Source of the DNA: Cannabis sativa
Lineage: Eukaryota; Streptophyta; Magnoliopsida; Rosales; Cannabaceae
Length of the DNA stretch: 64,000 nt
NCBI RefSeq assembly: GCF_029168945.1
Contig: NC_083604.1
Location: 63,938,211-64,002,210, forward strand
Direction: 5' to 3'
In this document: positions 13,232-24,149 of the stretch, piece by piece
Layout of the letters: every line of letters starts with the position of its first letter
Numbering within the stretch: position 1 is the stretch's first letter
The notes under the pieces: model-generated
What the model was told of the DNA's origin: nothing
The model's input: the letters and a program-made list of their open reading frames with translations, nothing else
Database searches by the model: none
Translations under genes and position numbers: made by a program

Positions 13232-13484
13232 TGTTATAAATATTAATAATTATGTGGATGTCCAAATCTTTTATTTATTACCATGAATTGTAATCAACAT
13301 TCCTCTTTTCATTGGTTTCCCTTTTTCTTAGTTTCTTAATATCTCACTCTTGTATTTGTATAAATAGGGGTTCACCCCATTGGAATAAACAACTCAGAAA
13401 TTCTCATTCACTTTCTCTTTCTCTCTTCATCTTCTTCTTCTTTCTTCTCATCTACTTTATATTATTTTATATTATTTTATAACA
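13232..13484 (+). repeat. 5' LTR of the young Copia-type element
   Basis: 253 bp, TG...CA ends. Contains a TATA box (tataaatag, about 13359-13367) followed by a CT-rich leader, which fits a U3-R promoter driving the element. Confidence 0.93.
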
Positions 13485-13486
13485 CG

Positions 13487-13499
13487 TTATCAGCACGAG
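13487..13499 (+). other. Primer-binding site of the young Copia-type element
   Basis: The sequence ttatcagcacgag starts two bases after the LTR, where reverse transcription of Copia elements is primed. The phrase gagtctctgcccaag that follows is repeated once just downstream (about 13496-13535). Confidence 0.6.
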
Positions 13500-13812
13500 T
13501 CTCTGCCCAAGCTTCAAGCATGAGTCTCTGCCCAAGTCCCAATGTAAGTATCTTGTTAAAGTTTTTGAATTTTTTCAAAGTCAAAATACACTAAATATAT
13601 ATTTATATATCTAACTCCTCTGACTGAAACAATTTCAAGAATCATTTGGTTTCTTTTTCTTTTTATCTATATATCTATATATTATATATGTATGTATATG
13701 TTTTTATATATTTATTATTGATTTCATATATATATATAATGTTCTTATCATTCATAATATTTACAATATATGTGTGCCTATGATATGATAGAGAAAATCT
13801 ATATAAATTATA

Positions 13813-13991
13813 CATATATCCAGAAGATTATGTATCATCGATAAAATATTGCATATATTCTAAAGATTATGCATCATCGATAAAATATTGTATATATCCT
13901 GAAGATTATGCATCCTCGATAAAATATTGCATATATCCTGATGATTATGCGTCCTCAATAAAATTTTACATATATCCTGAAGATTATGCAA
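13813..13991 (+). repeat. 39-bp tandem repeat, open as 13-residue units
   Basis: Units start at 13813, 13852, 13891, 13930 and 13969 (exact 39-bp period; the last is partial). In the frame beginning at 13817 all units are free of stops and read as variants of YPEDYASSIKYCI; the frame then closes with TAG shortly after the fifth unit. Differences between units are mostly third-position or conservative changes, so the repeat may derive from coding DNA. No known domain is recognised. Confidence 0.8.
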
Positions 13992-16900
13992 ACGTAATAT
14001 TCATTATATAGTTGATGGATATATAATGAAAGAGATGAATACATATTTATATATATGTTCTTGTATTCTTTGAGGACAATGAAAAGTAATCTAATATCGA
14101 TATACATTTTGACAAACATTTCCTGAAGTAAATGTTTTATATTTGTCAAAAAAAAATGATTGTATTTATGTGAATACAACTAAAGAATCATTAAAAATGA
14201 TTATTATTGATGCAATTTTATAGTAGGTTTTGAATACCTAAAAAGAATATTAAGAAAATTGCATTGAAACATCAAAGTATAAGAATAACAGTGAGCATGA
14301 CTAATATTATTTAAATACATGAGACATGTATTCATCATTCTCTGCAGAGAATGATACGAATTGAATTCAACTACTTTTAAAGATTGTTTGTATTAGTCAT
14401 GTTACTATACATTGTTATTACTTGCAATGTTGGAAATTATTGCATGTGACATATATTAAAGATCAAATTTTGCATACATCTTGGAGATTATGCAAAAATT
14501 GTATTCATATATTCTTTGAAATATTGTTAAAGAAATTGTTGAGTAATTTCTTTTTATATATGAACAAGTAATAAATTTTTAAGAAATTTATAATAATGTT
14601 CTACTTGTTCAACGTCATTCCCCGAAGTGGATGTAATGATTTTAAATAATCAATGGCATTGTTTGCTACTCAAATATTTCCAGAAGAAATTGGAAACAAC
14701 CAAAAAATGAAATACCACACACAATCAAAGTGCATGAAATCTATATATCATGTGTGGGATTGAATAATAGTAGTCGCGTACCTGTAGTACGGACACACTT
14801 ATAATCAAGATAAAAGTATATTTGATTATTGAATAAGTGTGAATTGTACAAATTGATTGTACATTTAGAATATTTAAATATCATTCCCTGAAGAGAATGA
14901 ATAGACATGAAATTCTATTTCAAAGAATATAGATTTCACATATATTGGTAATGCCAGAAGCAAATTAATATATACATATTTTATTATTTCTTGAAATCAA
15001 TAGTTTCAAACTATTGTTAGTACAGGATATGTATATATATAGTTACTATATAATTCAGTTTGCATATTCCCAAAAGTGGATATATAATTTACTAATATTT
15101 GTTAGTGATCCAATATAATCAAAGTGATAAAGAATCACAAAATGATTATTTGAAAAGCTTCTTGAAGAAGTCTTACATACAATTGCTACTTTGAGTAGGC
15201 AAATATCTTTGTATGTACCTAGATGTATAACTTTTATCTAGTTATGAAAGTGATAATAAATAACTTATTATATGTACTTGTTGTACATTTAAATATATAA
15301 TATATCAAGTCATGATAATTAGACTGATGAATAGTCTATTAATAAATTAGACGACTTGTTAAAAAGATACCAGAAAAAATGAATGATATATTATGGTTAT
15401 ATCTATTTGACCATTACAATAACATGATGAAGTTGTCATGTATCTTTTAAATTATACACATCATTGAATTGATGATAGTGATTCCTGAAGAAATATAAAG
15501 TTTGATAAACATAATAGTGACTCCTGAAGAGTGTATATGTTTTGGAGAATAATATAATTATATTATTCATGTATATAAAAATGAAACTTGTAATGATTAT
15601 GTTATAATGAATTTACATTACCTTTTGAAAGTTTCATTGAAATACAAATTATAGTGAACCTGAAGTTCATGAATTGAATTTTTTGACATGATCAATCATA
15701 TGCAATAAATTGTCAAAAAATTTGACTAAATTTTGTTGAAGAACCAGAAGATTCTTCTCATTGTTAATTTATAAGGCTCAAAAGAAGAATGTGCATATAT
15801 TTGCACATAGAAAATATTTAAATTATATTTCTTTAACAGTCTTGAGCCATTATTAGATTTTTATTGCATAGTTTCTTATCGATGTGATAAGATTATATAA
15901 TCATGCATTTACAAAATGTATGTATTTCTAATTATACACGTATGACTCATTCTTAGAAATGAATTAAGTTCACAAGGATTGAATTTGAAACTGAAGTTTA
16001 TTGAACCTGAAGTTCAATGTCATATAGTATATATGAGTTTAAACAAATATTGATTCATTGTGATATACTGAAATCCCTACAGGTATATTAATATTATTAG
16101 ATATCACAATTTTTAAAAATTCTCTCGATCAGGGGGAGAGAAGCAGTTGGGATCGATGATAATTTTTGAAAAATGATCCTTGCACAAAGTATATAAGAAC
16201 AATATAGTTCAAAATGATATATACCAACTGCAAATCAATATTATTCAAAGTTGAGATAGAATGAGTTGAAAACGCCTGAAGCGTAAATGAACAATGTAGA
16301 AATTATTAATAAATGTTCATTTGATTTGCCCTGAAGTTGTTAAATCTAGAGGTACTCATGGAGATACCTTAATGTTACAAAGTATTAAAATGATAACCGT
16401 GATGAAAACGGTACTCGAAAAGACTCCCAAGAGAAGTTAGACATAACACATTTCATCATAATTGAATCCCTGAAGTGATTCGTTATAGGTACCTATAAAT
16501 GATAAACATATTTGAAAAATATGTAATTTAAAGAGATCTCTATAAGTTATGTCAATATGGGAGGAAATTATCATTTATTGAAATTTTTGTCGACAATAAA
16601 TATTGAATGTTTGCATATACAATAAACTAACATGAGATAGCAAGGATCATGGTATTAGATTTGTCGAGAATCATCGACTTACATTTTGATTTTTGGCCAA
16701 AATATTATGACGCAGTCCAGGCAAATTTACTCACATAAAGTGAAGTAAGACCTGTAGGGTGTGCAAATAAATATTTCTAATGAGAAATTTGCATATATGT
16801 ATTTGTACATAATGAATTGTTGTACAAAGTTTGCATAGACATGAGATTGATTGAAGTAAGGCTTAAATATTGAGAAAATATAATCATTATTTGATTATAG

Positions 16901-17691
16901 CCTGGAATATATTTTATAAGGATTTATAAGCGTCGCATAAATGTTGCAACAAAAGGTTATTTATTTGGAGCTCCTAATATAGTGAGAATTTGAAATAAGC
17001 CTTATCTAAAAATTCTAGAAGAATTTAATACATGTCTTAAGTGATATAAATTCAAAGTCGCGCGCACTATATGACAAAGATCTTTGTATGAAATAAAGAC
17101 ATGTAAGTAAATTATTATTTGAAAAATACCTATGGTTGTCTATGCAATATAAATACGTAAATTATACGTTGTGATAGACTCTTGAAGAGTTTTTGATTAA
17201 TTGAAGAACAAACTTTTATTTCTTTTGTATTTCGAGAAATATTAATGTATAAAGTTTGTTCATTAGTATTGAAGTCCTGAAGTACTTCATATGTATCAAG
17301 AATTATAGATATATGATCATTTGATATGGAAATTAAGATCATAAAACAAGATGGAACAAATATATGGTCTTGGAGTACCATCATTGTTACAAACGAAAAT
17401 TTATATTATCATTAATGTGTTATGTTCATATCTACTTGAAATGTTAAATTTTAGTATGAACAAAGTTGTGTACACACATGAATGATACAATTAGTTGGAT
17501 AAAGGCTAATGTTCCACGAACCCCTCATCTATAATTTAGAAGTCCATACATACTCTGGAAGAGTTATAGAAAATATATGATCAAAGATTGTATATTGTGA
17601 TATTTTAAAAGTGATAACAATAATCTTATGAGATATATTATCACCAAAAGAATTATGGATCATATGTGCATGAGGGGGAGACATATTCATG

Positions 17692-17870
17692 TTGCACTCT
17701 TTTTCCCTTAGTTCAGGTTTTGTCCCACTGGGTTTTCCTGTCAAGGTTTTTAACGAGGCAACTTGCAAATAATTACGAATATGAAATATACATTGTACTC
17801 TTTTTCCCTAGCTCAGATTTTTTCCCACTGGGTTTTTCTGGCAAGGTTTTTAACGAGGCAACTATAAATC
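17692..17870 (+). repeat. Direct duplication before the 3' end of the element
   Basis: A segment of about 70 bp with actctttttccct and gcaaggtttttaacgaggca occurs at about 17694-17762 and 17788-17862, and a third degenerate form lies at about 18258-18310. This phrase commonly lies between RNase H and the polypurine tract in plant Copia elements. Confidence 0.7.
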
Positions 17871-17934
17871 ATGTTAACATACTTGCATTTTATGAAGCAA
17901 GTAGAGAATGTGTGTGAGTGAGATCATTGACATA

Positions 17935-18242
17935 GCATATTCGGGAAACATATGGATTGCACTCAATAAAGAAGTATCAACCTAAGCAATTCTCTATGGA
18001 TAATACTGCTTGCATCGCTCAACTAAAAGGATGGTACATTGAAGGAGATAGAGTTAGAACACATTTCACGAAATTCTTCTTTATACGCTTCAAGAAAATA
18101 CATATTGGTGTTCAACATATTTAATTAAGTGTCAATCTTGTAAACTTATTCACAAAGTTATTACCAACATCAACATTTGAGAAGACGGCAGATAAGATCG
18201 AAATTCGTCGATTAGAAGATCTCCACAAATGCCTAAATGAGG
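17935..18242 (+). pseudogene. Copia RNase H C-terminal remnant
   Basis: The forward reading DNTACIAQLKGWYIEGDR starting at 17999, followed in other frames by phrases resembling LVNLFTKLLPTSTFEK, matches the end of a Copia polyprotein, where RNase H recognises RNA-DNA hybrids during reverse transcription. Stops and frame changes interrupt it, and the integrase and polymerase domains before it are absent or beyond recognition. It is the main coding evidence that this element descends from Copia. Confidence 0.8.
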
Positions 18243-18333
18243 GGGAGTTAGTTTACACTATACTCTTTTTCTTTTGATCAAGTTTTCAGCAAGATTTTTA
18301 ATAAGGCAGTTATTATAGACATCCAAGGGGGAG

Positions 18334-18586
18334 TGTTATAAATATTAATAATTATGTGGATGTCCAAATCTTTTATTTATTACCATGAATTGTAATGAAC
18401 ATTCCTCTTTTCCTTGGTTTCCCTTTTTCTTAGTTTCTTAATATCTCACTCTTGTATTTGTATAAATAGGGGTTCACCCCATTGGAATAAACAACTCAGA
18501 AATTCTCATTCACTTTCTCTTTCTCTCTTCATCTTCTTCTTCTTTCTTCTCATCTACTTTATATTATTTTATATTATTTTATAACA
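18334..18586 (+). repeat. 3' LTR of the young Copia-type element
   Basis: 253 bp, same length as the 5' LTR and differing from it at about two positions (near the phrases gtaatgaacatt and ttttccttgg). Preceded by the polypurine tract aagggggag (18325-18333). Confidence 0.93.
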
Positions 18587-18591
18587 GTAAT

Positions 18592-19392
18592 ATTTTTATT
18601 TTTGATTTTTTAATCACAAAATAAAGTAAAATTGTGTTTAAAAAATTTTATAAAATAAAAATGTGATTTGTAATCACTTTTATTTTTTAAATTATAAAAA
18701 CAGAAAATAAAATTGTGTTCTATAAAATTTATTTTTAATTTTATTTTTTTGATTTTATTTAAGTCGGATCTAGGTCCGGGATCGAATTTGAATTCGGGTC
18801 AGAGACCGAGGTTATGGTTAGGGCCGTGGAGGGAGGAATTTGGGTCCGGGTCTGGTTGAAGTCTAAAATATTGATTAAGAAAAAAAAATGTTTAAAAATA
18901 TATTGAAAGTGACTTTTTTTATTTTTAAAATTTTAATTCTCAATTAAAAAATTGAAAAATGAAAAGAGTTTTGTAGAACATGTTTTTGAAAAAAATTTCA
19001 CTTTTTCAAATTTAAAAACAAAAAACTAATTAAGAAAATATTACCAAACACCACCTAAGTTAAAATATCTTAAAATTTTAGCTCATAAATATCAATATAC
19101 TACATCTCTATATTTAGCCAAGATTTCTCTCTTAGCTAAATATTTTTTATTTCATCTTTTTCTTTCACATCATATATATTTATAAATACATAATAAATTA
19201 GATGAATAAAATATATTAAAAAGTATAATATTTAAATTATATAAAGAAAAAGTAGAATAGTTAATGTATAACGTCATATAAAAATTGAAGGTAAAATAAA
19301 TAAAGTAGAATTTAAGTAATGTATTTTATTAGATAAAATAGAAAAGCTACTCAGAAGCTCTTAAATTGTATTATATTGGTGTCTTGTACTTT
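18592..19392. other. Intergenic DNA, possible MITE remnant
   Basis: The sequence right of the LTR element (atttttatttttgattttttaatc) is roughly the inverse of 18995-19055, which ends accaaacaccacctaag. This suggests that the retrotransposon inserted near one end of an older MITE. A GC-richer island with gtccggg repeats lies at 18765-18860. No gene is seen. Confidence 0.35.
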
Positions 19393-19400
19393 TTATATAA

Positions 19401-20207
19401 GGGAAATTTGATTTTCTATACTTAGAAAATCTTAAATTTTTTTCCCTAAACCAAAAATTTAAACCTTAAAAAAACTATACCTTTTTTTTCAAAACCCCAA
19501 AAATACCCTCAAACTCTCACAGCATCTCTCTTTCTCTCTCTATCTCGGCATCCCACACCCCAGGTCCGATGGTCGGACCATGGGGTCCGATGGGGTCCGA
19601 TGGGGTCCGACCAATCGGACCCATCGGACCTGGTTTTTTTTTTTCCTTCTTCATTCGATTTGAGAGAGACTTAGAGAGAGGGGGTCCGATGGTCGGACCA
19701 TGGGTCCGATTGGTCGGACCCCATGGTCCGACCATCGGACCTGGGGCTTTTTTTCCTTTTTTTTTTTTTTTTGCTTTCGATTTGATGGACCGGCGGTGAA
19801 GAGGGAGCCTGAGATTCGTGGGCTTCGACCGTCGGTGATGGGGGGCCTGGGATTCGTGGGACCGGTGGTGAACTGGGCTTCGACCGTCGTTCGGGTTGGG
19901 GTTGGGATTCGTGGGTGAGGGTGGTTCGGGTTGGGGTTTTCGTGGGTGAGGGTGGTTCGGGTTGGGGTTGATCGTGGGTGAGGGTGGTCGACGACTGTGG
20001 GTGAGGGTGGTTCGGGTTGGGGTTGATCGTGGGTGAGGGTGGTTCGGGTGAGGGTGGGCGGTTGGGGTGAGATAGAGAGAGAGAGAGAATATTGTGAGGG
20101 GGGTATTTTTGGGGTTTTGAAAAAAAAGTATAGTTTTTTTAGGGTTTAAATTTTTGGTTTAGGGAAAAAATTTTAAAATTTTCTAAGTATAGAAAATTAA
20201 ATTTCCC
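19401..20207. mobile_element. 807-bp MITE with about 150-bp inverted repeats (Mutator-like)
   Basis: The ends read gggaaatttgattttctata and its inverse, flanked on both sides by ttatataa (19393-19400 and 20208-20215), an 8-bp direct repeat that is itself palindromic. Inverted repeats run about 19401-19548 and 20062-20207, including CT/GA-rich tracts. Long arms and an 8- to 9-bp duplication suggest a Mutator-like origin. The interior is GC-rich, in sharp contrast to the surroundings, with GGTCCGA palindromes (19560-19741) and gtgggtgagggtggttcggg repeats (19909-20060). Frames found in it are repeat-driven and not taken as genes. Confidence 0.8.
19560..19741. repeat. GGTCCGA palindrome cluster (two strong hairpins)
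   Basis: Hairpin one pairs ccaggtccgatgg (19560-19572) with its inverse at 19621-19633; in between gggtccgat repeats with a 10-bp period. Hairpin two has a perfect 22-bp stem (19683-19704 with 19720-19741) and a 15-base loop that can pair further. Both strands encode Gly-Pro-rich frames as a trivial result of the symmetry. Confidence 0.85.
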
Positions 20208-20215
20208 TTATATAA

Positions 20216-21302
20216 TTGAATTATTGTGGGTAGGGGTGGACTCACATAGAGACGAGAGGTACTCATTCTCTAAAAAAAATTAGAAAAAAATATATATTTA
20301 ATTAGTTACAGTATATATTTATAATTAAATGTTGTAATTATTACTAAGCCATCAATTTTGGTTGAATGGTTAAGGTGCCTCATGCACATATAAATCCTAG
20401 CTTTAAGATTAGAACTCTTATTTATATTTAGTGGATCTGATGCACATTATAATTACTCATTAAAATTAATAATTTTATTGTTCATTTTTTACTTCAAATC
20501 ATATTTAATATTATAAAATATAAATTTATATCAATTTTTAATATATTATATTATGCTTCCTAACTAAAAAAAGTTCACTCCCTTCAATTTCAAATGATGG
20601 CGGGACCCATGATTACTGTGGGTGCCAACAATGGACACTCTTTTTTATCTTCTCTTTCTAAAATATTATCTATAAATTATTATTTTACGACTATTTGACC
20701 CCAAATAAAGGAAAATTACCAATATAGACAATCTAATGGAGATGACCTAAGATTTCTCATAACAATACAACTCCTAATAAAAATAAACGGAAAATCATTT
20801 TTTTTTAAAATAAAAACACATGAAAATATAAAGATCACCCAAAAATTGTATGCAAATATTGTCATTTTCTTTCCTTGTTTTTTTCTTGTTTATTTCTTGT
20901 GTGATTAGATTACTCAAATTATGTTTTCACTATTTTGTTTTTGTCATGGCCTGAAGACAATAATTATTTTGGGTTTTTCTCGAATAATTTTTGCTTCTTA
21001 TGATTTTGTTTTTCTTGCAAATGAGCTTCTTCTGATTTTGTTTTTTTTTTTTTCCAATGGAGCTTCTTTTGCTGATAAAGAGGACCTTCTTATGATTTGA
21101 AAACAAATAATTGTGTTTTTACTTCAAAAAAAATAAAATAAATAATTGTGTTTTTTTTGTCAAGTTCTCAATTTAGAAAGAGATAAGTTAAAAAATATTT
21201 TTTTTTGTATATTTATTAATTAATATTTTATTAAAAAATATCTATTTTTGTGAGTAGATTTCTTAATATACACTCATTCTCTCTACTTAAGTTGGAACAT
21301 GT
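20216..21302. other. Intergenic AT-rich DNA, no gene seen
   Basis: No long frame, RNA gene or clear transposon end. The part around 20880-21130 has repeated short phrases (gattttgtttttcttgc, gagcttctt) of low complexity. Confidence 0.5.
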
Positions 21303-22511
21303 TGTTAGGCTATTTTAGCCTATGTTTCGGGGCACAAGTAAAGTCGTTTTTCGATGTTTTAGGACAGAATTACGCTTGTTTTCTATGTTTTCAAGTTTCC
21401 CGTAGTTGTGGACGTTCAGGGCTTCAAAAGTACAACAAAAGAAAAGTTGAGCCAAGAAAAAAAGCAAAAATCAGGGTTTGGTTCACTTCTGGCCGCAGGA
21501 GATTTATTTACGGCCGCGGCCAAGATTTGGCATAGAGATGTATCCGAGACGGGTTTAGTAGCCGCGGCGAGCTACTCCACCGTCGCGACCAGATCAGCAC
21601 TCGCTGCGGCGAGGGAACCCATGGGCACGACGAGGTCCGTACAAAGTGAGGTCAAGTTTGTCTTTTGAATTCTGGAACAAAAAATAAAAAGAAAACTGCG
21701 AGACAGAGAAGAGGGGAAGCGAATTTTAGACCTAGAAAGCAGTCAAGAGCGGCTGGAGGAGCGAAGTGGCGGCCCCGAATTCATTCTACCAACAGTTTCT
21801 TTCTTCCTTCCTTTTTAATTTCTTTATGTTGAATTTTGTTTTAGGAATGGTTATGGATTTGAACATGAACTAAATTCCCAATTAGGGAAGATGATGAATG
21901 TTGTTTAAAGTTTTCCCTAGTTAATGTTAATTGCCATTCCTTCATCTTGATTGTGAAATTATCTTTATTTGTGTTAATTTCATGTTTAAGCTTGATCACC
22001 TTTTACATGTTCTATGATCTCAATTCAAAATCTGAAAAGTGAGAATTGAGAATGCTAAAATTGGATAATCTAGGTTGATGTGAAACGAAAGTATTTGCGT
22101 GACCTAAGTGACAATTAGATTATTGCTTAATGTTGATTTCATGTGATTCTAATTAAGAGATTAATTAGAGAACATGTGATTTAGAACCTAGAAGATTTGA
22201 AAAGAGCTAGGTTAAATTGTATAATATGTCATTCACATCAGGAAAAAGGATAGTAATTAGGCATTAACAAGTGGGTAAACATATCAACATGATTCTCTTC
22301 CCTATCTTCTCATTTTGATTAATTTCTATCTGTCTACTTAAGCTTCTTGAATTTTCATTTTGTTTTTAATCTTGAAAAATATTGGTTTGCCAAATAGAGT
22401 CATAAATTTGGTCTAGTGATATTTAATCCAATTCCCTGTGGTTCAACCTCACCTGTGTGAGTTTACTACTTGATTACGTGCACTTGCGTACTATTTATAT
22501 TTTTCGTAACA
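21303..22511 (+). repeat. 5' LTR of the gypsy element
   Basis: About 1.2 kb, begins tgttaggctattttagccta, ends tttttcgtaaca directly before the primer-binding region. The last 172 bp recur at 25341-25512. Small frames at 21299-21668 lie inside the LTR and are not genes. Confidence 0.75.
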
Positions 22512-22517
22512 AGTTTT

Positions 22518-22535
22518 TGGCACCGTTGCTGAGAA
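22518..22535 (+). other. Primer-binding site (tRNA-Asp type) of the gypsy element
   Basis: tggcaccgttgctgagaa closely resembles the TGGCGCCGTTGCCGGGGA-type site used by Athila/Tat elements and lies six bases after the LTR. It differs from the usual form at several positions, in keeping with decay. Confidence 0.7.
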
Positions 22536-22777
22536 TCGTTGAAAGATTGATATTGCATAAGATTATATTAAATTCTACTTTGGTTTATTTTTCTTGCTAA
22601 TTGCTAACCTGTTTCTTTCAATATTTTCTTTGTCTATTTCAGGAAGTGAAGGTGTATGCGACGTCAAGGACAAGTGTCATATTGCCAGTTGATCCTGAAA
22701 TCGAGAAGACTTGTAGGAGAAACAGAAGAAACAAGAGGCAAGAAAGGGTTTCAACAACTGCTAAAACATAAGAAATC

Positions 22778-24149
22778 ATGGCTGAGAATGCTAATGGCGG
22801 TAACAATGGAGGCAACAACAGTAATAATGGAGGTGACGTTGAAGATCAAGCAAATGGCCGCAGTCTGAAAGATTACATTCTCCCAACTCTTACGGGGGTT
22901 CAATCTTGTATAAGACCACCTGCCGTCGATGTTAATACCTTCGAAATAAAGTCTGCCATACTCCAAATGGTGCAGTCTTCAGTCCAGTTTGGTGAACTCC
23001 CATCTGAAGACCCCAATCTGCACTTGTCAAGCTTTATGGAGTTATGTCAGACTTTCAAAGTCAATGGAGTTAGTGATGATGTCATCCGTTTGAGACTTTT
23101 TCCATTCTCGCTGAGAGAGCGAGCTAAGAGCTGGTTGATCTCCCTGCCACCGAACTCTATAGCAACATGGACTGATTTGGCAACGAAGTTTCTGTCTAAG
23201 TTCTTTCCTCCAGCAAAGTCTGCTAAGCTTCGAGGAGAAATTAATAATTTCTGTCAGCTGGATAATGAATCTCTCCATGAGGCTTGGGAGAGGTTCAAGG
23301 ATCTCATCAGGAAGTGTCCTCATCATGGTATTGAGAAGTGGATGCTGGTCCACAACTTCTACAACAGTCTTGTTGGTAATACTAAAACAATTATAGATAT
23401 TGCAGCTGGTGGGGCATTTATGAGGAAGAGTGCTAACGAAGCCTATGAACAGCTAGAAGAGATGGCCATGAATAATCAGCAATGGCCAACTAAAAGAAGT
23501 CAGACAAAGAAGGTGGCTGGTATGCATGAGGTCGATGCCATAACAAAACTGACGGCCCAGGTTGAGGCCCTGACAAAATTGATAGCTGTGCAGGCAAAAC
23601 AGGCTCAAGTTGTTTATGAGCTCTGTGGAGGCCCTCATCCTTATGAGGAATGCCCGGTAGATGTGAATAGTTTGCCAATGGATGAAGCAAAAGCCATTGG
23701 GAATTACTCTCAAAACAACAACTTTGGGTTCAATCAAGGAGGGGGTCGAAGGAATAGTGGGTTCTATCAGCAAAGAAATTAGAACCAAACGCAGAACCAA
23801 CAACAATCACAACAACAAGGCTCTAATGGGAGTTCTAGTCTTCAGACAGATTTATTGCTATAGTTTATGACAGAGACTAGATCATCCATTAAAGACTTAC
23901 AGACTCAGATGGGGCAGTTGGCAACTCAGATAGAAACCCGTCCTCAGGGGAACTTGCCTAGTACAACAGAGGTCAATCCAAAAGAAAACTGCAAGGCAAT
24001 TACCCTAAGAAGCGGGAAGAAGTATGAAGGGCCTGATGGGGGACAACCAGTGGAAGAAGAGACTCAGGATCAACCGGCACCGGTAACAACAGAAAAGAAG
24101 AATACTGAAAGTCCTGCACCAAAACAAGCATCTCCACCAATCAATATAG
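22778..24149 (+). pseudogene. Gypsy (Athila/Tat-like) gag, broken
   Basis: The gag frame starts [10 protein letters not shown] at 22778 and runs 334 codons to a TAG at 23780-23782. The same frame then continues with a second TAG near 23863, and a second open piece (23867-24202) carries IKDLQTQMGQLATQIETRP and CKAITLRSGKKYEGP, both typical of the C-terminal part of this gag. The core has the usual retrotransposon gag phrases ([32 protein letters not shown]) and a zinc-knuckle-like [13 protein letters not shown] near residue 280. Gag would form the particle that packages element RNA. The frame is cut at 24150 by the inserted LTR. Two in-frame stops make it non-functional. Confidence 0.88.

Larger units (their letters stand above)
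13232..18586 (+). mobile_element. Young, non-autonomous Copia-type LTR retrotransposon
   Basis: Two 253-bp LTRs (13232-13484 and 18334-18586) begin TGTTATAA and end ATAACA, and are flanked by the 5-bp duplication gtaat (13227-13231, 18587-18591). I count two differences between the LTRs. A primer-binding-type sequence ttatcagcacgag follows the 5' LTR and a polypurine tract aagggggag precedes the 3' LTR. The roughly 4.85-kb interior has no gag-pol frame. Only a decayed RNase H end (17935-18242) shows Copia ancestry. The direction of that remnant and of the polypurine tract gives the plus strand. It must have been mobilised by proteins from another element. Confidence 0.93.

Noticed and set aside
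13813..13991. CRISPR-like array
   Set aside because: Repeats are contiguous with no unique spacers, and the sequence is a plant retrotransposon.
19517..19918. Gly-Pro-rich frames on both strands
   Set aside because: Result of the palindromic GGTCCGA repeats; the same peptide appears on both strands because of symmetry.
20345..20425. tRNA-like box A/B pattern (ggttgaatggttaaggtgc then tagaactct)
   Set aside because: Box B is too weak and no tRNA cloverleaf or SINE tail can be drawn; at most a SINE trace.
21299..21668. Two overlapping frames of 78 and 86 codons
   Set aside because: Inside the gypsy 5' LTR; no domain, and they run into the leader.
23042..23806. Minus-strand frames of 66-117 codons
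   Set aside because: Shadows of the gag frame on the plus strand.
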